Notes under the pieces: model-generated | What the model saw: the letters and a program-made list of their open reading frames with translations, nothing else | The model's database searches: none | What the model was told of the DNA's origin: nothing | In this document: positions 51,088 through 60,200 of the stretch, piece after piece | Numbering within the stretch: position 1 is the stretch's first letter | Layout of the letters: each line of letters opens with the position of its first letter | Assembly: GCA_028875725.1 (NCBI GenBank) | Contig: JAPPCR010000006.1 | Coordinates: 1,805,786 to 1,869,785, forward strand | Direction: 5' to 3' | DNA length: 64,000 bases | Source: Acidobacteriota bacterium | GTDB lineage: Bacteria; Acidobacteriota; Thermoanaerobaculia; Multivoradales; Multivoraceae | Translations under genes and position numbers: made by a program

Positions 51088-52041
51088 ATGGCACGAAACT
51101 CCCATCGCAGCTCACACGTCCTCCCGTTCCTGACCGCGCTGCTGCTGGCCGGCCCGGCACTGGCCCAGGAACCGCCCCCGGAACTAGCGTCCGCCGAGCG
51201 CGTCGACACGGCCGAGATCGAGCCGTTTCTCGGCGAGTGGGTGCTCGAGGTACTCACCCAGCAGGGCTCACTCAACAGCCTGATCACGTTCGCCGACGAC
51301 GACGGCAAGGCGAGCGCCGACTTCTACCTGGCGCGTCTGGCCGACGTCGTGATCGAGAACATCAGCCGCACGGAAACGGGCGTACTGCTGAAGTGGAACC
51401 TGGACTTCGGCGGCCAGCTCGTGCCGGTCGAGATGGAACTCGCGCGGGAAGGAGACGGTCTGGCCGGGAAACTGGAAGCCGGGTTCTTCAACGCCGACGT
51501 CAAGGGAGTAACGAAGCAAGCGGCCGAGGCGGCCGGGATCATCGTCGAGCGTCAACCGGTCGGAGACGACGACGATCTGGCCCTTTCCCGGGTCGAAGTC
51601 GACGGGCAGGCGATCCGGCTCCGCGTCGATCGCCTGGAGGCTCCCGGTCCCGACTACGACAAGCTCGAGTCCCTCGCGGACGGCGAAGTCCTGGGACCGA
51701 TCTACGGCAAGCCGTTCAAGTTCTGGACCGACGCGGACCTGGCGTTCGAGGACGCGGAAGTAGCCGCCCACAACCACGGCCCGACCTATCCCGGCGTCTA
51801 CAGCCTCTGGCTCAAGCGGGAAGGAGACGGCTGGAAGCTCGTGTTCAACCACCTGGCCGACGTCTGGGGCACGATGCACATGGCCGAACACGATGCCGGC
51901 GAAACGCCGCTGGCCTTCCGCACCCTCGCTGAACCCGCGGAGCACACGGAGGGTGTGCTCGAGATGGACGGCGCGGCCGGCATGCTGACGATCCGCTGGG
52001 GCACGATGGAGTGGTCGGCGCCGTTCCAGATCGCAGAGTAG
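51088..52041 (+). CDS. Secreted protein with DUF2911-like C-terminus
   Basis: This 317-residue exported protein has a clear signal peptide (VLPFLTALLLAGPALA, cut before QEPPP). The N-terminal half is a lipocalin-like beta domain (FLGEWVLEVLTQQGSLNSL, LLKWNLDFGGQLVPVEMEL). The C-terminal half (GPIYGKPFKFWTDADLAF, YPGVYSLWLKREGDGWKLVF, ADVWGTMHMAEHDAGE) resembles DUF2911, a beta-sandwich family common in Bacteroidota and Acidobacteriota. Function unknown. It lies 54 bp before the GPH transporter gene and may share its transcript. Confidence 0.7.
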   Translation: MARNSHRSSHVLPFLTALLLAGPALAQEPPPELASAERVDTAEIEPFLGEWVLEVLTQQGSLNSLITFADDDGKASADFYLARLADVVIENISRTETGVLLKWNLDFGGQLVPVEMELAREGDGLAGKLEAGFFNADVKGVTKQAAEAAGIIVERQPVGDDDDLALSRVEVDGQAIRLRVDRLEAPGPDYDKLESLADGEVLGPIYGKPFKFWTDADLAFEDAEVAAHNHGPTYPGVYSLWLKREGDGWKLVFNHLADVWGTMHMAEHDAGETPLAFRTLAEPAEHTEGVLEMDGAAGMLTIRWGTMEWSAPFQIAE

Positions 52042-52095
52042 AGCGCTCCCGGCGCCGGACGGCGTCGTACTCACCCGCCGCCTGAGGAGCGGCCG

Positions 52096-53496
52096 TTGGA
52101 CCGCCTCGCGTTCAGCGCATCCGGAACGGGGGCCGGCCTGGTCACCAACGGCGTCTCCTACTTCCTCCTCATCTACTACAGCCAGGTCATCGGCCTGGAA
52201 CCGGCGCTGGCCGGCTCCGCGCTGCTCCTGGCGCTCGCCTTCGACGCCGTCTCCGATCCGCTGGTCGGCCGCTGGTCGGATCGCCTGCGGAGTCGGCTGG
52301 GACGACGCCACCCGTTCCTCTATGCCTCGGTCGTTCCGGCCGCGCTCTGCTACTACTGCCTGTGGACGCCGCCGGACCTGTCGCAGCCCGCGACCTTCCT
52401 GTGGCTCGCGGGCTTCACCATCGGGCTGCGTATGGCGATGACGATGCACACCGTCCCCTTCAACGCCCTGCTGCCGGAGATCGCTCCCGACTACGACGAC
52501 CGCACGGGGCTCATGAACTACTCGTACGCCGCTGGCTGGCTCTTCGGCACGGCGATGGCCGTGGCCATGTACCTCTGGTGGCTGGCCGATTCGCCGGAGT
52601 ACCCCGACGGTGCCGGGATTCTGCGCCGGGCCGGCTACGAACAGGCGGGCCTCGCGACGGCGATCGGCGTGCTGGCCTGCCTGACCGCGGCAGCCCTGGC
52701 GACTCGCCGGCACATCCCGAAGCTCACGACTCCGTCGCCGGGCGCCCTTTCCATCACGCAGGCGCTCGGCGAGACGATAGCGACCCTCCGCGACCGGAGT
52801 CTGGTCGCAATCGTTGCCTCCACCGCGTTCACGGCGGCCGCCAGCGGAACCGCGACCGCGATGTGGGCGTACATGCAGCCATGGTTCTGGGGCTTCGCAA
52901 GCAATCAGACCAGCGCCATCCTGGCCGCCCAACTCGTTTCGCCGCTCATCGCGTTCGCGGTCCTGCCGCCGTTGAGCCGTGGCCGCGACAAGAAGGGCGT
53001 GCTGATCCGGGTCTCCATTCTCTCGATGCTGGCCGGCAGCGGTCCGGTGATCCTCGCCCTGCTCGGGGCCTTTCCCCCGGTCGGCCACGCGGCGCTCTTT
53101 CCACTGATGACGGTGATCGGTGTGTTCCAGATCACGCTGATCGTGATGGGTAGCGCGATCAGCGCCTCGATGGTGGCGGACATCGTCGACGCCCGCGCGG
53201 TCTCGACCGGCAGGCGCGAGGAGGGCCTGGTGACTTCCGTCCTGTCCTTCACCGGCAAGGTAGCTACCGGCATGGGTGTGTGGATCGGCGGTCTTCTCCT
53301 CAGTGCCATCGACTTCCCCACCGAACCTGACACGTCAACGATCGACCAGGCGACGATCGACCGTCTGGGGTGGCTCTATGGCCCAGTCCTGGCGGCGCTC
53401 TATCTGACCGCGGTCTACGCGCTCCGCTACTACCGCCTTAGCCGGCGTCGGCACGAGGAGAACCTGGCCGCCCTTGCCGCGAACGGAGGCACGTGA
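52096..53496 (+). CDS. MFS transporter, GPH (glycoside-pentoside-hexuronide) family
   Basis: This 466-residue inner-membrane cation symporter of the melibiose-permease type has 12 predicted helices. The family signature is LAFDAVSDPLVGRWSDRLRS followed by RLGRRHPFL after TM2. MHTVPFNALLPEIAPDYDDR and the central SISASMVADIVDARA-like segment (SAISASMVADIVD) are also present. The TTG start at 52096 has GAGGAG 6 bp upstream. Substrates are usually sugars, uronides or sulfonated sugars. The next genes encode a Rieske oxygenase and a flavin monooxygenase, so import of the oxygenase substrate is a reasonable inference. Confidence 0.88.
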   Translation: MDRLAFSASGTGAGLVTNGVSYFLLIYYSQVIGLEPALAGSALLLALAFDAVSDPLVGRWSDRLRSRLGRRHPFLYASVVPAALCYYCLWTPPDLSQPATFLWLAGFTIGLRMAMTMHTVPFNALLPEIAPDYDDRTGLMNYSYAAGWLFGTAMAVAMYLWWLADSPEYPDGAGILRRAGYEQAGLATAIGVLACLTAAALATRRHIPKLTTPSPGALSITQALGETIATLRDRSLVAIVASTAFTAAASGTATAMWAYMQPWFWGFASNQTSAILAAQLVSPLIAFAVLPPLSRGRDKKGVLIRVSILSMLAGSGPVILALLGAFPPVGHAALFPLMTVIGVFQITLIVMGSAISASMVADIVDARAVSTGRREEGLVTSVLSFTGKVATGMGVWIGGLLLSAIDFPTEPDTSTIDQATIDRLGWLYGPVLAALYLTAVYALRYYRLSRRRHEENLAALAANGGT

Positions 53497-53537
53497 CGCA
53501 GCCGTTATCGTCCCGGAACGTCAAGAGGAGACCCGAC

Positions 53538-54716
53538 ATGACCCAACCATTCGACAATCCCCGCCAGCTCCTGCCGCCCGAGGCCTACTTCGACGCGGAA
53601 TGGCTGGACCGCGAAGTCGACGGCCTGTTCGACCGCTCCTGGGTCTGGGCCGCCACCGAGGAGGACCTGAAGGAACCGGGTGACTTCCGCGCCTGCCGCG
53701 TGATGAACCACTCCCTGTTCGTGCTCCGGGACGAGGCCGGTGAGCTCCAGGCCTTTCACAACGTATGCCGCCACCGCGGCTGCGAGATCCTCGAAGGCAG
53801 CGGCAACCTGGGCGGCACGATCCGCTGCCCGTACCACCGCTGGACCTACGAGACGAACGGCGCCCTGCACGGCGTGCCCAACGAAGAGGAGTGCTTCGGC
53901 GCCGTCCCCCGCGAGAGCTTCTCGCTCCATCGAGCCGCGGTCGGCGCCCACCGCGGCATGGTCTACGTGAATCCGGATCCGGATCCGCCCGAGCCCTTCG
54001 ACCAGTGGATCGCGGGGCTCGACGAGCACGCCTGGCCGCATGACCTGGGCGACGGCACGTTGAGCTACGCCGGCGACGTGCGCTACGAGATGCACTGCAA
54101 CTGGAAGGTCTTCTACGAGAACGCGATCGACGGCTACCACCTCGGCTACCTGCACAACAAGACCCTGGGCGCCGCCTACCCGGACCGGAACATCTGGCAT
54201 CCAGTGGGCCGCCACACGGTCTGGTACTCGATCGAACGGGAAGGCGATCCGCAGTCAACCACCGTGCTGTCGGCGGAGATGGCGGACGCCGCCGGCGCCA
54301 CCCGCCTCCCGGGCCACGAGGAGAGCTTCTATCCGGGCGTGGTCATGCTCTTCCCGCTGACCATCCTGTCGCCGAGCCCCTGGGGCTTCCATGTCTCGTT
54401 GCTGGAACCGAAGACCCCGGACCTCACGACCATGTGGACGCAGAGCTGGACGACCTACGGATCCGCCTCACGCGACGAAGCGGGCGAGGCGCCCACGCTG
54501 ATCAGCCTGGCCAACCAGGAGGGACACCCGATGGAGTCGGGCAACTTCCAGCTCGAGGACATGTGGATCTGCGAGATGATCCAGCGCAACCTCCGCTCCC
54601 CGAAGTTCAAGGTCGGGCGGCTGGCCGCCGGCTTCGGGGCCGAATCGCCCATCATGCACTTCCAGCAGAGCGTGCTCGACTACCTGAACGGCGACTCCGG
54701 CGGGAGCGGCGCCTGA
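53538..54716 (+). CDS. Rieske non-haem iron oxygenase, alpha subunit
   Basis: This 392-residue ring-hydroxylating-type oxygenase has a Rieske 2Fe-2S site, VCRHRGC (Cys-x-His) plus CPYHRW (Cys-x2-His), at about 75-100. The catalytic mononuclear iron site has NAIDGYHLGYLH (bridging Asp, two His ligands) and a late Asp in LEDMWICEMIQRN. Homology is to carnitine monooxygenase and aromatic dioxygenase large subunits that work without a beta subunit. ATG 53538 is chosen over GTG 53493 because AGAGGAG sits 7 bp upstream. A reductase partner is not visible in the window. The stop overlaps the next start (TGATG). Confidence 0.93.
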   Translation: MTQPFDNPRQLLPPEAYFDAEWLDREVDGLFDRSWVWAATEEDLKEPGDFRACRVMNHSLFVLRDEAGELQAFHNVCRHRGCEILEGSGNLGGTIRCPYHRWTYETNGALHGVPNEEECFGAVPRESFSLHRAAVGAHRGMVYVNPDPDPPEPFDQWIAGLDEHAWPHDLGDGTLSYAGDVRYEMHCNWKVFYENAIDGYHLGYLHNKTLGAAYPDRNIWHPVGRHTVWYSIEREGDPQSTTVLSAEMADAAGATRLPGHEESFYPGVVMLFPLTILSPSPWGFHVSLLEPKTPDLTTMWTQSWTTYGSASRDEAGEAPTLISLANQEGHPMESGNFQLEDMWICEMIQRNLRSPKFKVGRLAAGFGAESPIMHFQQSVLDYLNGDSGGSGA

Positions 54717-55843
54717 TGGAGTTCGTCATCCTCGCCATCCCCTACATGCGGCGCCTGGGCGAACAGGTGGGCCGCGCGGGATCGGACCCGAACCGGTTCC
54801 AGGCGCTGATGGCGAATCTCAGGACTCAGATGACCTTCGCCGAGTCCGTCGGCTACACGGGCTTCTGCATGACCGAGCAGCACCTGCAGGTGGAAGGGAT
54901 CGAGACGACGACGAATCCGCTGTTCTGGGACTACTTCGTCGCCCAGCACACGGAGCGGATGCGCGTCGGCCAGCTCGGCATGAATCTCACCGCCGTCAAC
55001 CCGATTCAGCTGGCGGAGAACCTGGCGATGCTCGACCACTTCACCGGCGGCCGCATGTTCGCAGGCTTCACCCGGGGCAACACTCCCCGCTGGACGGGCA
55101 CCTTCGGCCAGCACATCGGGGTCACGGCGACGCACTCCGACAAGTCCGAGGTGGACCAGCGCAACCGCCGCGCGTTCGAGGAGAACTGGCGACTCGTGAA
55201 GGCGCTCTGGACCCAGGAGGTGGTGAGCATCTCGGGCGAGTTCTGGCAGGCGCCGCCGGCGATGGACTGGGCCTTCGCGCCCACGAGCGAATGGTCGCCC
55301 GGTTCGGTCACCAGTGACGGCACGCTGAAGGAAATCGGGATCGTTCCCCGTCCGCTGCAGAACCCCCACCCGCCGGTCTACGCACCGTTCAGCTACAGCA
55401 TGGGGACCGCGAAGTTCTGGGCCCGCGAGGGCGGCAAGATGATGGGCATGTTCAACGAATCGAAGGAGGAGTTCATCCCCCTGACCCTGGACGTCTGCCT
55501 CGAGGAAGCCCTCCAGCACGGACGGATCATCGGCCCCAACGACATGCTCGCGCTGGGCGGACACCTGATCATGGGACGAGATCCCGCCGAGACGAAGAAG
55601 CTCTACGAGGGCTTCGAGTGGCTGTTCAACTTCGCCTACAACGCCCCTCCCTACCACGTACCGATGGGCCGGATGTGGATGGGGTCGCGCCAGCAGGTGC
55701 TCGACCACGTGGGGCGGCTGAACGAGACCTTCGGCATCGACGAGTTCTTCCTGTGGCACCACGTCGGCTGGTTCGAGCAGGACGAGGAGCTGGCGATGCT
55801 CCACGAGTTCGCGGAGGGAGTCATCGGCCCCCTTTCCTCGTGA
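54716..55843 (+). CDS. LLM class flavin-dependent oxidoreductase (monooxygenase)
   Basis: This 375-residue luciferase-like monooxygenase has YMRRLGEQVGRAGSDPNRFQ, SVGYTGFCMTEQHLQVEGIE, VGQLGMNLTAVNPIQLAENL, MLDHFTGGRMFAGFTRGNTP, PPVYAPFSYSMGTAKFWARE and a C-terminal HVGWFEQDEELAMLHEFAEG. It uses FMNH2 and O2, typically for oxidative cleavage of C-S or C-N bonds or aldehyde oxidation. Translational coupling to the Rieske oxygenase by a TGATG overlap strongly suggests consecutive oxidations of one compound. The flavin reductase must be supplied from elsewhere. Confidence 0.92.
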   Translation: MEFVILAIPYMRRLGEQVGRAGSDPNRFQALMANLRTQMTFAESVGYTGFCMTEQHLQVEGIETTTNPLFWDYFVAQHTERMRVGQLGMNLTAVNPIQLAENLAMLDHFTGGRMFAGFTRGNTPRWTGTFGQHIGVTATHSDKSEVDQRNRRAFEENWRLVKALWTQEVVSISGEFWQAPPAMDWAFAPTSEWSPGSVTSDGTLKEIGIVPRPLQNPHPPVYAPFSYSMGTAKFWAREGGKMMGMFNESKEEFIPLTLDVCLEEALQHGRIIGPNDMLALGGHLIMGRDPAETKKLYEGFEWLFNFAYNAPPYHVPMGRMWMGSRQQVLDHVGRLNETFGIDEFFLWHHVGWFEQDEELAMLHEFAEGVIGPLSS

Positions 55844-55856
55844 ACCGCCGCGGCGC

Positions 55857-57059
55857 TCAGAGTTCGGCCGCGACCGGCGAACCGTCGTTCAGACTGTCGC
55901 TCGGGTAGACGACGACCTGCTCGCCCGGTTCGAGGCCGCCGAGAACCTGAGCTTCCTGCGCGTTCCGCTCACCCACTTCGATCTCCCGAAGGGCCGCGCG
56001 GCCTCCTTCGACCGCGAACACCGCCCAGTTCTCGTCGCGCCGGAAGAGCGCACCCGTCGGCGCCTTCACTTCGTCGTCGCTCTCCCACACGACGACCCGC
56101 GTCTCGACGCGGAATCCGTCGCCCAGGCCCGCCCAGTCGCCCGGCGGATCGACAATGTCGATGACCACGTTGACCCGCTGCTCTTCGACGCCGAGCGCCG
56201 AGATCTTCGTGAAGCCCGAGGGTTCCACCCGCCGCAACCTGCCCAGCAACGGGCGGTCGCCGCCCCAGCGGTCGATCAGCACGCGCTGGCCCGACCGCAT
56301 CCGGACGGCGTCCTTCGACAGATAGTCCGTGACTACCTCGATCTGCGCCGGATCGCCGACTTCGAGCAAGGCTTCGCCGGCCGGCACGATGGACTCGCTT
56401 TCGCGCACGCGACGGAGCACGACGCCCGAAACGGGCGACACGATCCGGATCGTCGCCCCATTCAGGTCGTCCGCGCTCTCGGCGCTGAACTGCAGCAGAC
56501 GGACCCGCGCCGCCTGCAACTCGCTGCGGGCCGTGCGCACCGCGTACTCCGCCGCTTCCAGCGCTTCCTGCCGGGTGTCGAGGTCGAGCTGGGCGCTTTC
56601 CATCGTCTCGACCGAAACGATTCCCTCCTGGCTGAGCCGCAGGTAGCGCCCCGCCTCCGAGCGCGAGTAGACGAGTTCAGCCGCCGCGCGCTCGTAGTGC
56701 GCCTCGGCCTGACCGAGCGCGGCGGTCGCGGTCTGCACCACCGCCTCCGCCTCGGCTCGGCTACGGGCGTCGAGGAGCACCGGGGCCGAGGGCAGGAAGA
56801 CCGCGAGCACCGTCTCGCCCGCCAGCACGGCGTCGCCGGGCTCGAGTTCGATCCGCAGCACGCGGCCGGCGAGCGGCGCGGAAATGACGAAGCGATCACG
56901 GACCCTCGTCTCGCCTTCGTCATCGACGGTCACCTCGAGAGGCCCTCGCGTCACCTCGGCCACTTCCGCCGGTACCGGTTGCGGACGGGTGCCGAGAACC
57001 ACGGCGGCCACGACCACGACCAGCCCCACGCCCCACAACACCCACCGCCGCGTCTTCAT
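55857..57059 (-). CDS. Periplasmic adaptor (HlyD/MacA-like) of ABC exporter
   Basis: This 400-residue membrane-fusion protein has an N-terminal anchor (WVLWGVGLVVVVAAVVLG) and barrel-sandwich half-motifs (RFVISAPLAGRVLRIELEPG and ATIRIVSPVSGVVLRRVRES). An alpha-hairpin of about 100 residues with heptad pattern (AEAVVQTATAALGQAEAHYE) lies between them, and beta-barrel/membrane-proximal domains follow. It bridges the ABC permease to an outer-membrane duct. The ATG at 57059 has AAGGAACCG upstream; the frame extends 18 residues further without support. It is the last gene of the minus-strand operon, 13 bp after the permease. Confidence 0.92.
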   Translation of the reverse strand: MKTRRWVLWGVGLVVVVAAVVLGTRPQPVPAEVAEVTRGPLEVTVDDEGETRVRDRFVISAPLAGRVLRIELEPGDAVLAGETVLAVFLPSAPVLLDARSRAEAEAVVQTATAALGQAEAHYERAAAELVYSRSEAGRYLRLSQEGIVSVETMESAQLDLDTRQEALEAAEYAVRTARSELQAARVRLLQFSAESADDLNGATIRIVSPVSGVVLRRVRESESIVPAGEALLEVGDPAQIEVVTDYLSKDAVRMRSGQRVLIDRWGGDRPLLGRLRRVEPSGFTKISALGVEEQRVNVVIDIVDPPGDWAGLGDGFRVETRVVVWESDDEVKAPTGALFRRDENWAVFAVEGGRAALREIEVGERNAQEAQVLGGLEPGEQVVVYPSDSLNDGSPVAAEL

Positions 57060-57072
57060 CGGTTCCTTCTTC

Positions 57073-59442
57073 CTACTCGCGGGTCTTGAGTACCGCGACG
57101 AGATCGAGGTCATGGAGCTTACGCCGCACCGTCCAGGCCGAGATGGCCATCGACCCGAGAACGGTCGCGGCGGAAACCAGGAACGTGCTCGGCTCGACCA
57201 CCACCGGCAGCCGAAACAGCTCGCTCTCGAAGACGCTCATCACGCCGGTGATCATGGCGAAGCCGAGGAGCAGACCAAGCGGAATCGAGGCCAGAGTGAG
57301 AATCCCGAGTTCGCCCAGCAAGATCGAGGAGATCTCGCCGCGAGTGAAGCCGATCACACGCAGGCTGGCGAGTTCGCGGCTGGTCTCGGACAGCGAGATC
57401 CGGGCCGTGTTGTAGATCACCCCGAAGGCGATGATCACCGCGAAGAGCAGGTTGACGTTCATCATCATGGCCATGTTGTCGAGCATGTAGGTCCGGATGC
57501 TCTGGAGCGCGGCACTGCGCAGCGTCGCCCCCGCCACCGCCGGCATCGCCTTCAGCAGACCGTACAGCCGTTCCTCGGCCAGCGTGTCGATCTTGAGCAT
57601 CGCCCCGGTGATCGTGTCGTCGCGCCGCACCAGCCGACGGAGCGACTCCTGCTCCATGTACGCCGTCACGCCGAGCAGGTCGTCGACGGTGTCGGTCAGC
57701 ACGACCTCGCGCACCGGCCTGGAGTCCTCCATGATCTCGACCACCAGCGTGTCCCCCGGCTCGACCCGCAGTTGCTCCGCCAGCAACGTGGACAGGACGA
57801 GACCCGGCCGGTCGAGCCGGATGGCGCGGTAGTCGAGATCGACCACGCGCCGCAACCTGGCGTCGGGCGCCAGCGCCTGGATCGCGGTCTGCTTCTGCAG
57901 GTGGCCGTTGCGCAATCGCGCCGCAACGCCGTTCGTCGGCTCCACCTGCAGCACCCCGGAGAGAGCCGCGAGTTCGTGCACCGCCCTCCGTTCGACCGGT
58001 TCGAAGAAGCTCACCGACAGGTCCTGGCGCTGGACGATGTTGAACTGCACTTCGAGAAGTTCGTCCATCGAGTCGATCATCGACCAACCCACGACCATGA
58101 TCGCGCCGGCGAAGGCGATGCCGACGATCGACAGGCCGGCGCGTACCGGGCGCCGCGACAGGTTGCGGAGCACCATCCGCGCCGGTTGCGACAACCATCG
58201 CCGGGCGCCCAACCGTTCGAATAGGGACACCCGGAAAGTCTCGGGCGCCGCCGGGCGCATCGCTTCGGCGGGCGGCAGCGACACGACGCTGCGCACGGCG
58301 CCCAACGCCCCTACTGCCGCCGCGGCAAGGCTCACTCCGACGGCGATCAGAATGCTCGACGCCGACACGTTGTAGATCAGGAGCGGAAAGCGGAAGTACT
58401 CCATGTAGATGCCGAGCATCCCCCTGGCCAGGAACAGGCCGGCGACGATCCCGAGCAGGGCGCCGAGGGCCACCACGACGACGGCCCACTGCACGTAGTG
58501 GACGCCGAGCCGGAGGTTCGAGTAACCGAGAGCCTTGAGCGCCGCGATCTGCTCGCGCTGCACCGCGACCGTGCGCCGCAGAACCACGTTGAGCAGGAAC
58601 GTGGCCACGGCCAGGAAGATCAGAGGTATGAGGAGTCCCATGTTCTCAAGCTGGGACAACTCGTTCTGGAGGTACCAGTTGGACGTCTGATCCGCACGCG
58701 AAATCGCGCCCAGACCGCCGTACGGATCGAGAATCGCGTCCAGTTCGACGATCGCGGCGCGTTCGAGGCTGGGCGAGCGGTCAGCCAGCGTCAGGGCGAC
58801 GTCGTTGAACCCGCCCTCCATCTCGAACGCGGTGGCCAGGTGCCGCCGGGACATCCAGAGAAAGCCGAAGTGCTCCGGATCCGGGACCAGTTCTCCCGGG
58901 CCGATGCCGTAGACGTACTCCGGGCTGAGCGCGACACCGACGATTTCCAGCGGCTGGCGACGACCGTTGATGACCGCGAACAGGCGATCACCCAGATCGA
59001 GGCCGTGGGCCTCGGCGAAACGCTCGCCAACCAGGGCCTCCTCCGCCCGGTCCGGGTCCAGGAATCGCCCGCGGCGCAGAGCGACGTCGTTGAGCGCCGG
59101 CCGGCCGCGATCCGGCAGGGAGATCAGGCGTCCGTTGATCGGATCGGAGACTCCGGCCACGTCCAGCGAGACGCTCACGACCACCCGAGTCTGGACCTGC
59201 TTGACTCCCGGGATCGCCGCGATACGCTCTTCGACCCAGTTGGGGACGCGCTTGGCGCCGGCGAACACGTCGGCGAAGGCGTAGCGGGTGTAGTAGGCGT
59301 CGCGGGTCGTCAGGAGCGAGCCGAACACCCCCTGGGCCATGACCAGCAACGCGATACCCGACGAGACGACCAGGGCGATCGCCAGCACCTGGGACCGCAC
59401 GTTCCAAAGGTCGCGCAGCAATTTGCGGTCGAGTGCTCTCAT
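57073..59442 (-). CDS. ABC transporter permease, FtsX/MacB type, fused duplicate
   Basis: This 789-residue permease holds two FtsX modules. An N-terminal helix (VLAIALVVSSGIALLVMAQG) is followed by a periplasmic MacB-like domain, three helices (LIPLIFLAVATFLLNVVLRR, WAVVVVALGALLGIVAGLFL, ILIAVGVSLAAAAVGALGAV), then a second helix, periplasmic domain and three more helices ending SAWTVRRKLHDLDLVAVLKT. The coupling segment REQIAALKALGYSN and its counterpart SRELASLRVIGFTRGE mark the two modules. Mechanotransmission-type ABC systems of this kind export lipoproteins, peptides or small drugs. Start ATG is 5 bp after the ATPase stop. Confidence 0.93.
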   Translation of the reverse strand: MRALDRKLLRDLWNVRSQVLAIALVVSSGIALLVMAQGVFGSLLTTRDAYYTRYAFADVFAGAKRVPNWVEERIAAIPGVKQVQTRVVVSVSLDVAGVSDPINGRLISLPDRGRPALNDVALRRGRFLDPDRAEEALVGERFAEAHGLDLGDRLFAVINGRRQPLEIVGVALSPEYVYGIGPGELVPDPEHFGFLWMSRRHLATAFEMEGGFNDVALTLADRSPSLERAAIVELDAILDPYGGLGAISRADQTSNWYLQNELSQLENMGLLIPLIFLAVATFLLNVVLRRTVAVQREQIAALKALGYSNLRLGVHYVQWAVVVVALGALLGIVAGLFLARGMLGIYMEYFRFPLLIYNVSASSILIAVGVSLAAAAVGALGAVRSVVSLPPAEAMRPAAPETFRVSLFERLGARRWLSQPARMVLRNLSRRPVRAGLSIVGIAFAGAIMVVGWSMIDSMDELLEVQFNIVQRQDLSVSFFEPVERRAVHELAALSGVLQVEPTNGVAARLRNGHLQKQTAIQALAPDARLRRVVDLDYRAIRLDRPGLVLSTLLAEQLRVEPGDTLVVEIMEDSRPVREVVLTDTVDDLLGVTAYMEQESLRRLVRRDDTITGAMLKIDTLAEERLYGLLKAMPAVAGATLRSAALQSIRTYMLDNMAMMMNVNLLFAVIIAFGVIYNTARISLSETSRELASLRVIGFTRGEISSILLGELGILTLASIPLGLLLGFAMITGVMSVFESELFRLPVVVEPSTFLVSAATVLGSMAISAWTVRRKLHDLDLVAVLKTRE

Positions 59443-59446
59443 CGTC

Positions 59447-60193
59447 CTACCACTCGATCGTGGCAGCCGGTTGCTTGGTCGCGTTGCGGACGTCGCTCGT
59501 GATCAGGCCGTCTGCAAGCGAGATTACTCGATCCGCCATCGCGGAGATCGCCGCGTTGTGGGTGATCACCGCGGTCGTCGTGCCCAGTTCGGAGTTCACC
59601 CTCTCGAGCGCCCCCAGGACCGCGATGCCGGTGCTGATGTCGAGAGCTCCCGTCGGTTCGTCGCAGAGCAGCACGTCCGGACGCTTGGCGATGGCCCGGG
59701 CGATCGCGACGCGCTGCTGTTCGCCGCCCGACATCTGCGACGGGAAGTGGTCGAGGCGGTACTTGAGGCCGACCAGCGCCAGGGCCTCCTCCGGTGCGAT
59801 CGGATCGCCGGCGATCTCGGTCACGAGAGCGACGTTCTCGCGCGCGGTCAGCGAGGGAATCAGGTTGTAGAACTGGAACACGAAACCGACGTGGCGGCGC
59901 CGGTAGCGGGTCAGGGCCCGTTCCCCGGCCTCGCTCAGATCCCCGGCACGGTAGGTGACCCGGCCAGCGGTCGGCCGATCGAGCCCGCCCAGGATGTTCA
60001 GGAGGGTCGATTTGCCGCTTCCCGACGGTCCGAGCAGGACCGTGAACTCGCCTTCGTGAAGCTCCAGGTCGACGCCGCGTAGCGCATAGACCTCGACCTC
60101 GCCCATCACGTAGACCTTGGTCACGCCGCGCATGGCGAACACCGGCGGCAGCTCCGTCGATTCGGCGGTTGCCGCGGGGGCGGCGGCGTCCAT
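59447..60193 (-). CDS. ABC transporter ATP-binding protein, LolD/MacB type
   Basis: This 248-residue ATPase has Walker [22 protein letters not shown]-loop [19 protein letters not shown] signature [16 protein letters not shown], Walker [13 protein letters not shown] and H-loop VITHNAAIS. The opening [19 protein letters not shown] (VEVxALRGVD) is typical of the LolD/MacB/FtsE subclass, matching the FtsX-like permease that follows. ATG 60193 is favoured because 17 further residues upstream are unlike the family and would overlap the kinase gene. Confidence 0.94.
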   Translation of the reverse strand: MDAAAPAATAESTELPPVFAMRGVTKVYVMGEVEVYALRGVDLELHEGEFTVLLGPSGSGKSTLLNILGGLDRPTAGRVTYRAGDLSEAGERALTRYRRRHVGFVFQFYNLIPSLTARENVALVTEIAGDPIAPEEALALVGLKYRLDHFPSQMSGGEQQRVAIARAIAKRPDVLLCDEPTGALDISTGIAVLGALERVNSELGTTTAVITHNAAISAMADRVISLADGLITSDVRNATKQPAATIEW

Positions 60194-60200
60194 CGCGCGC

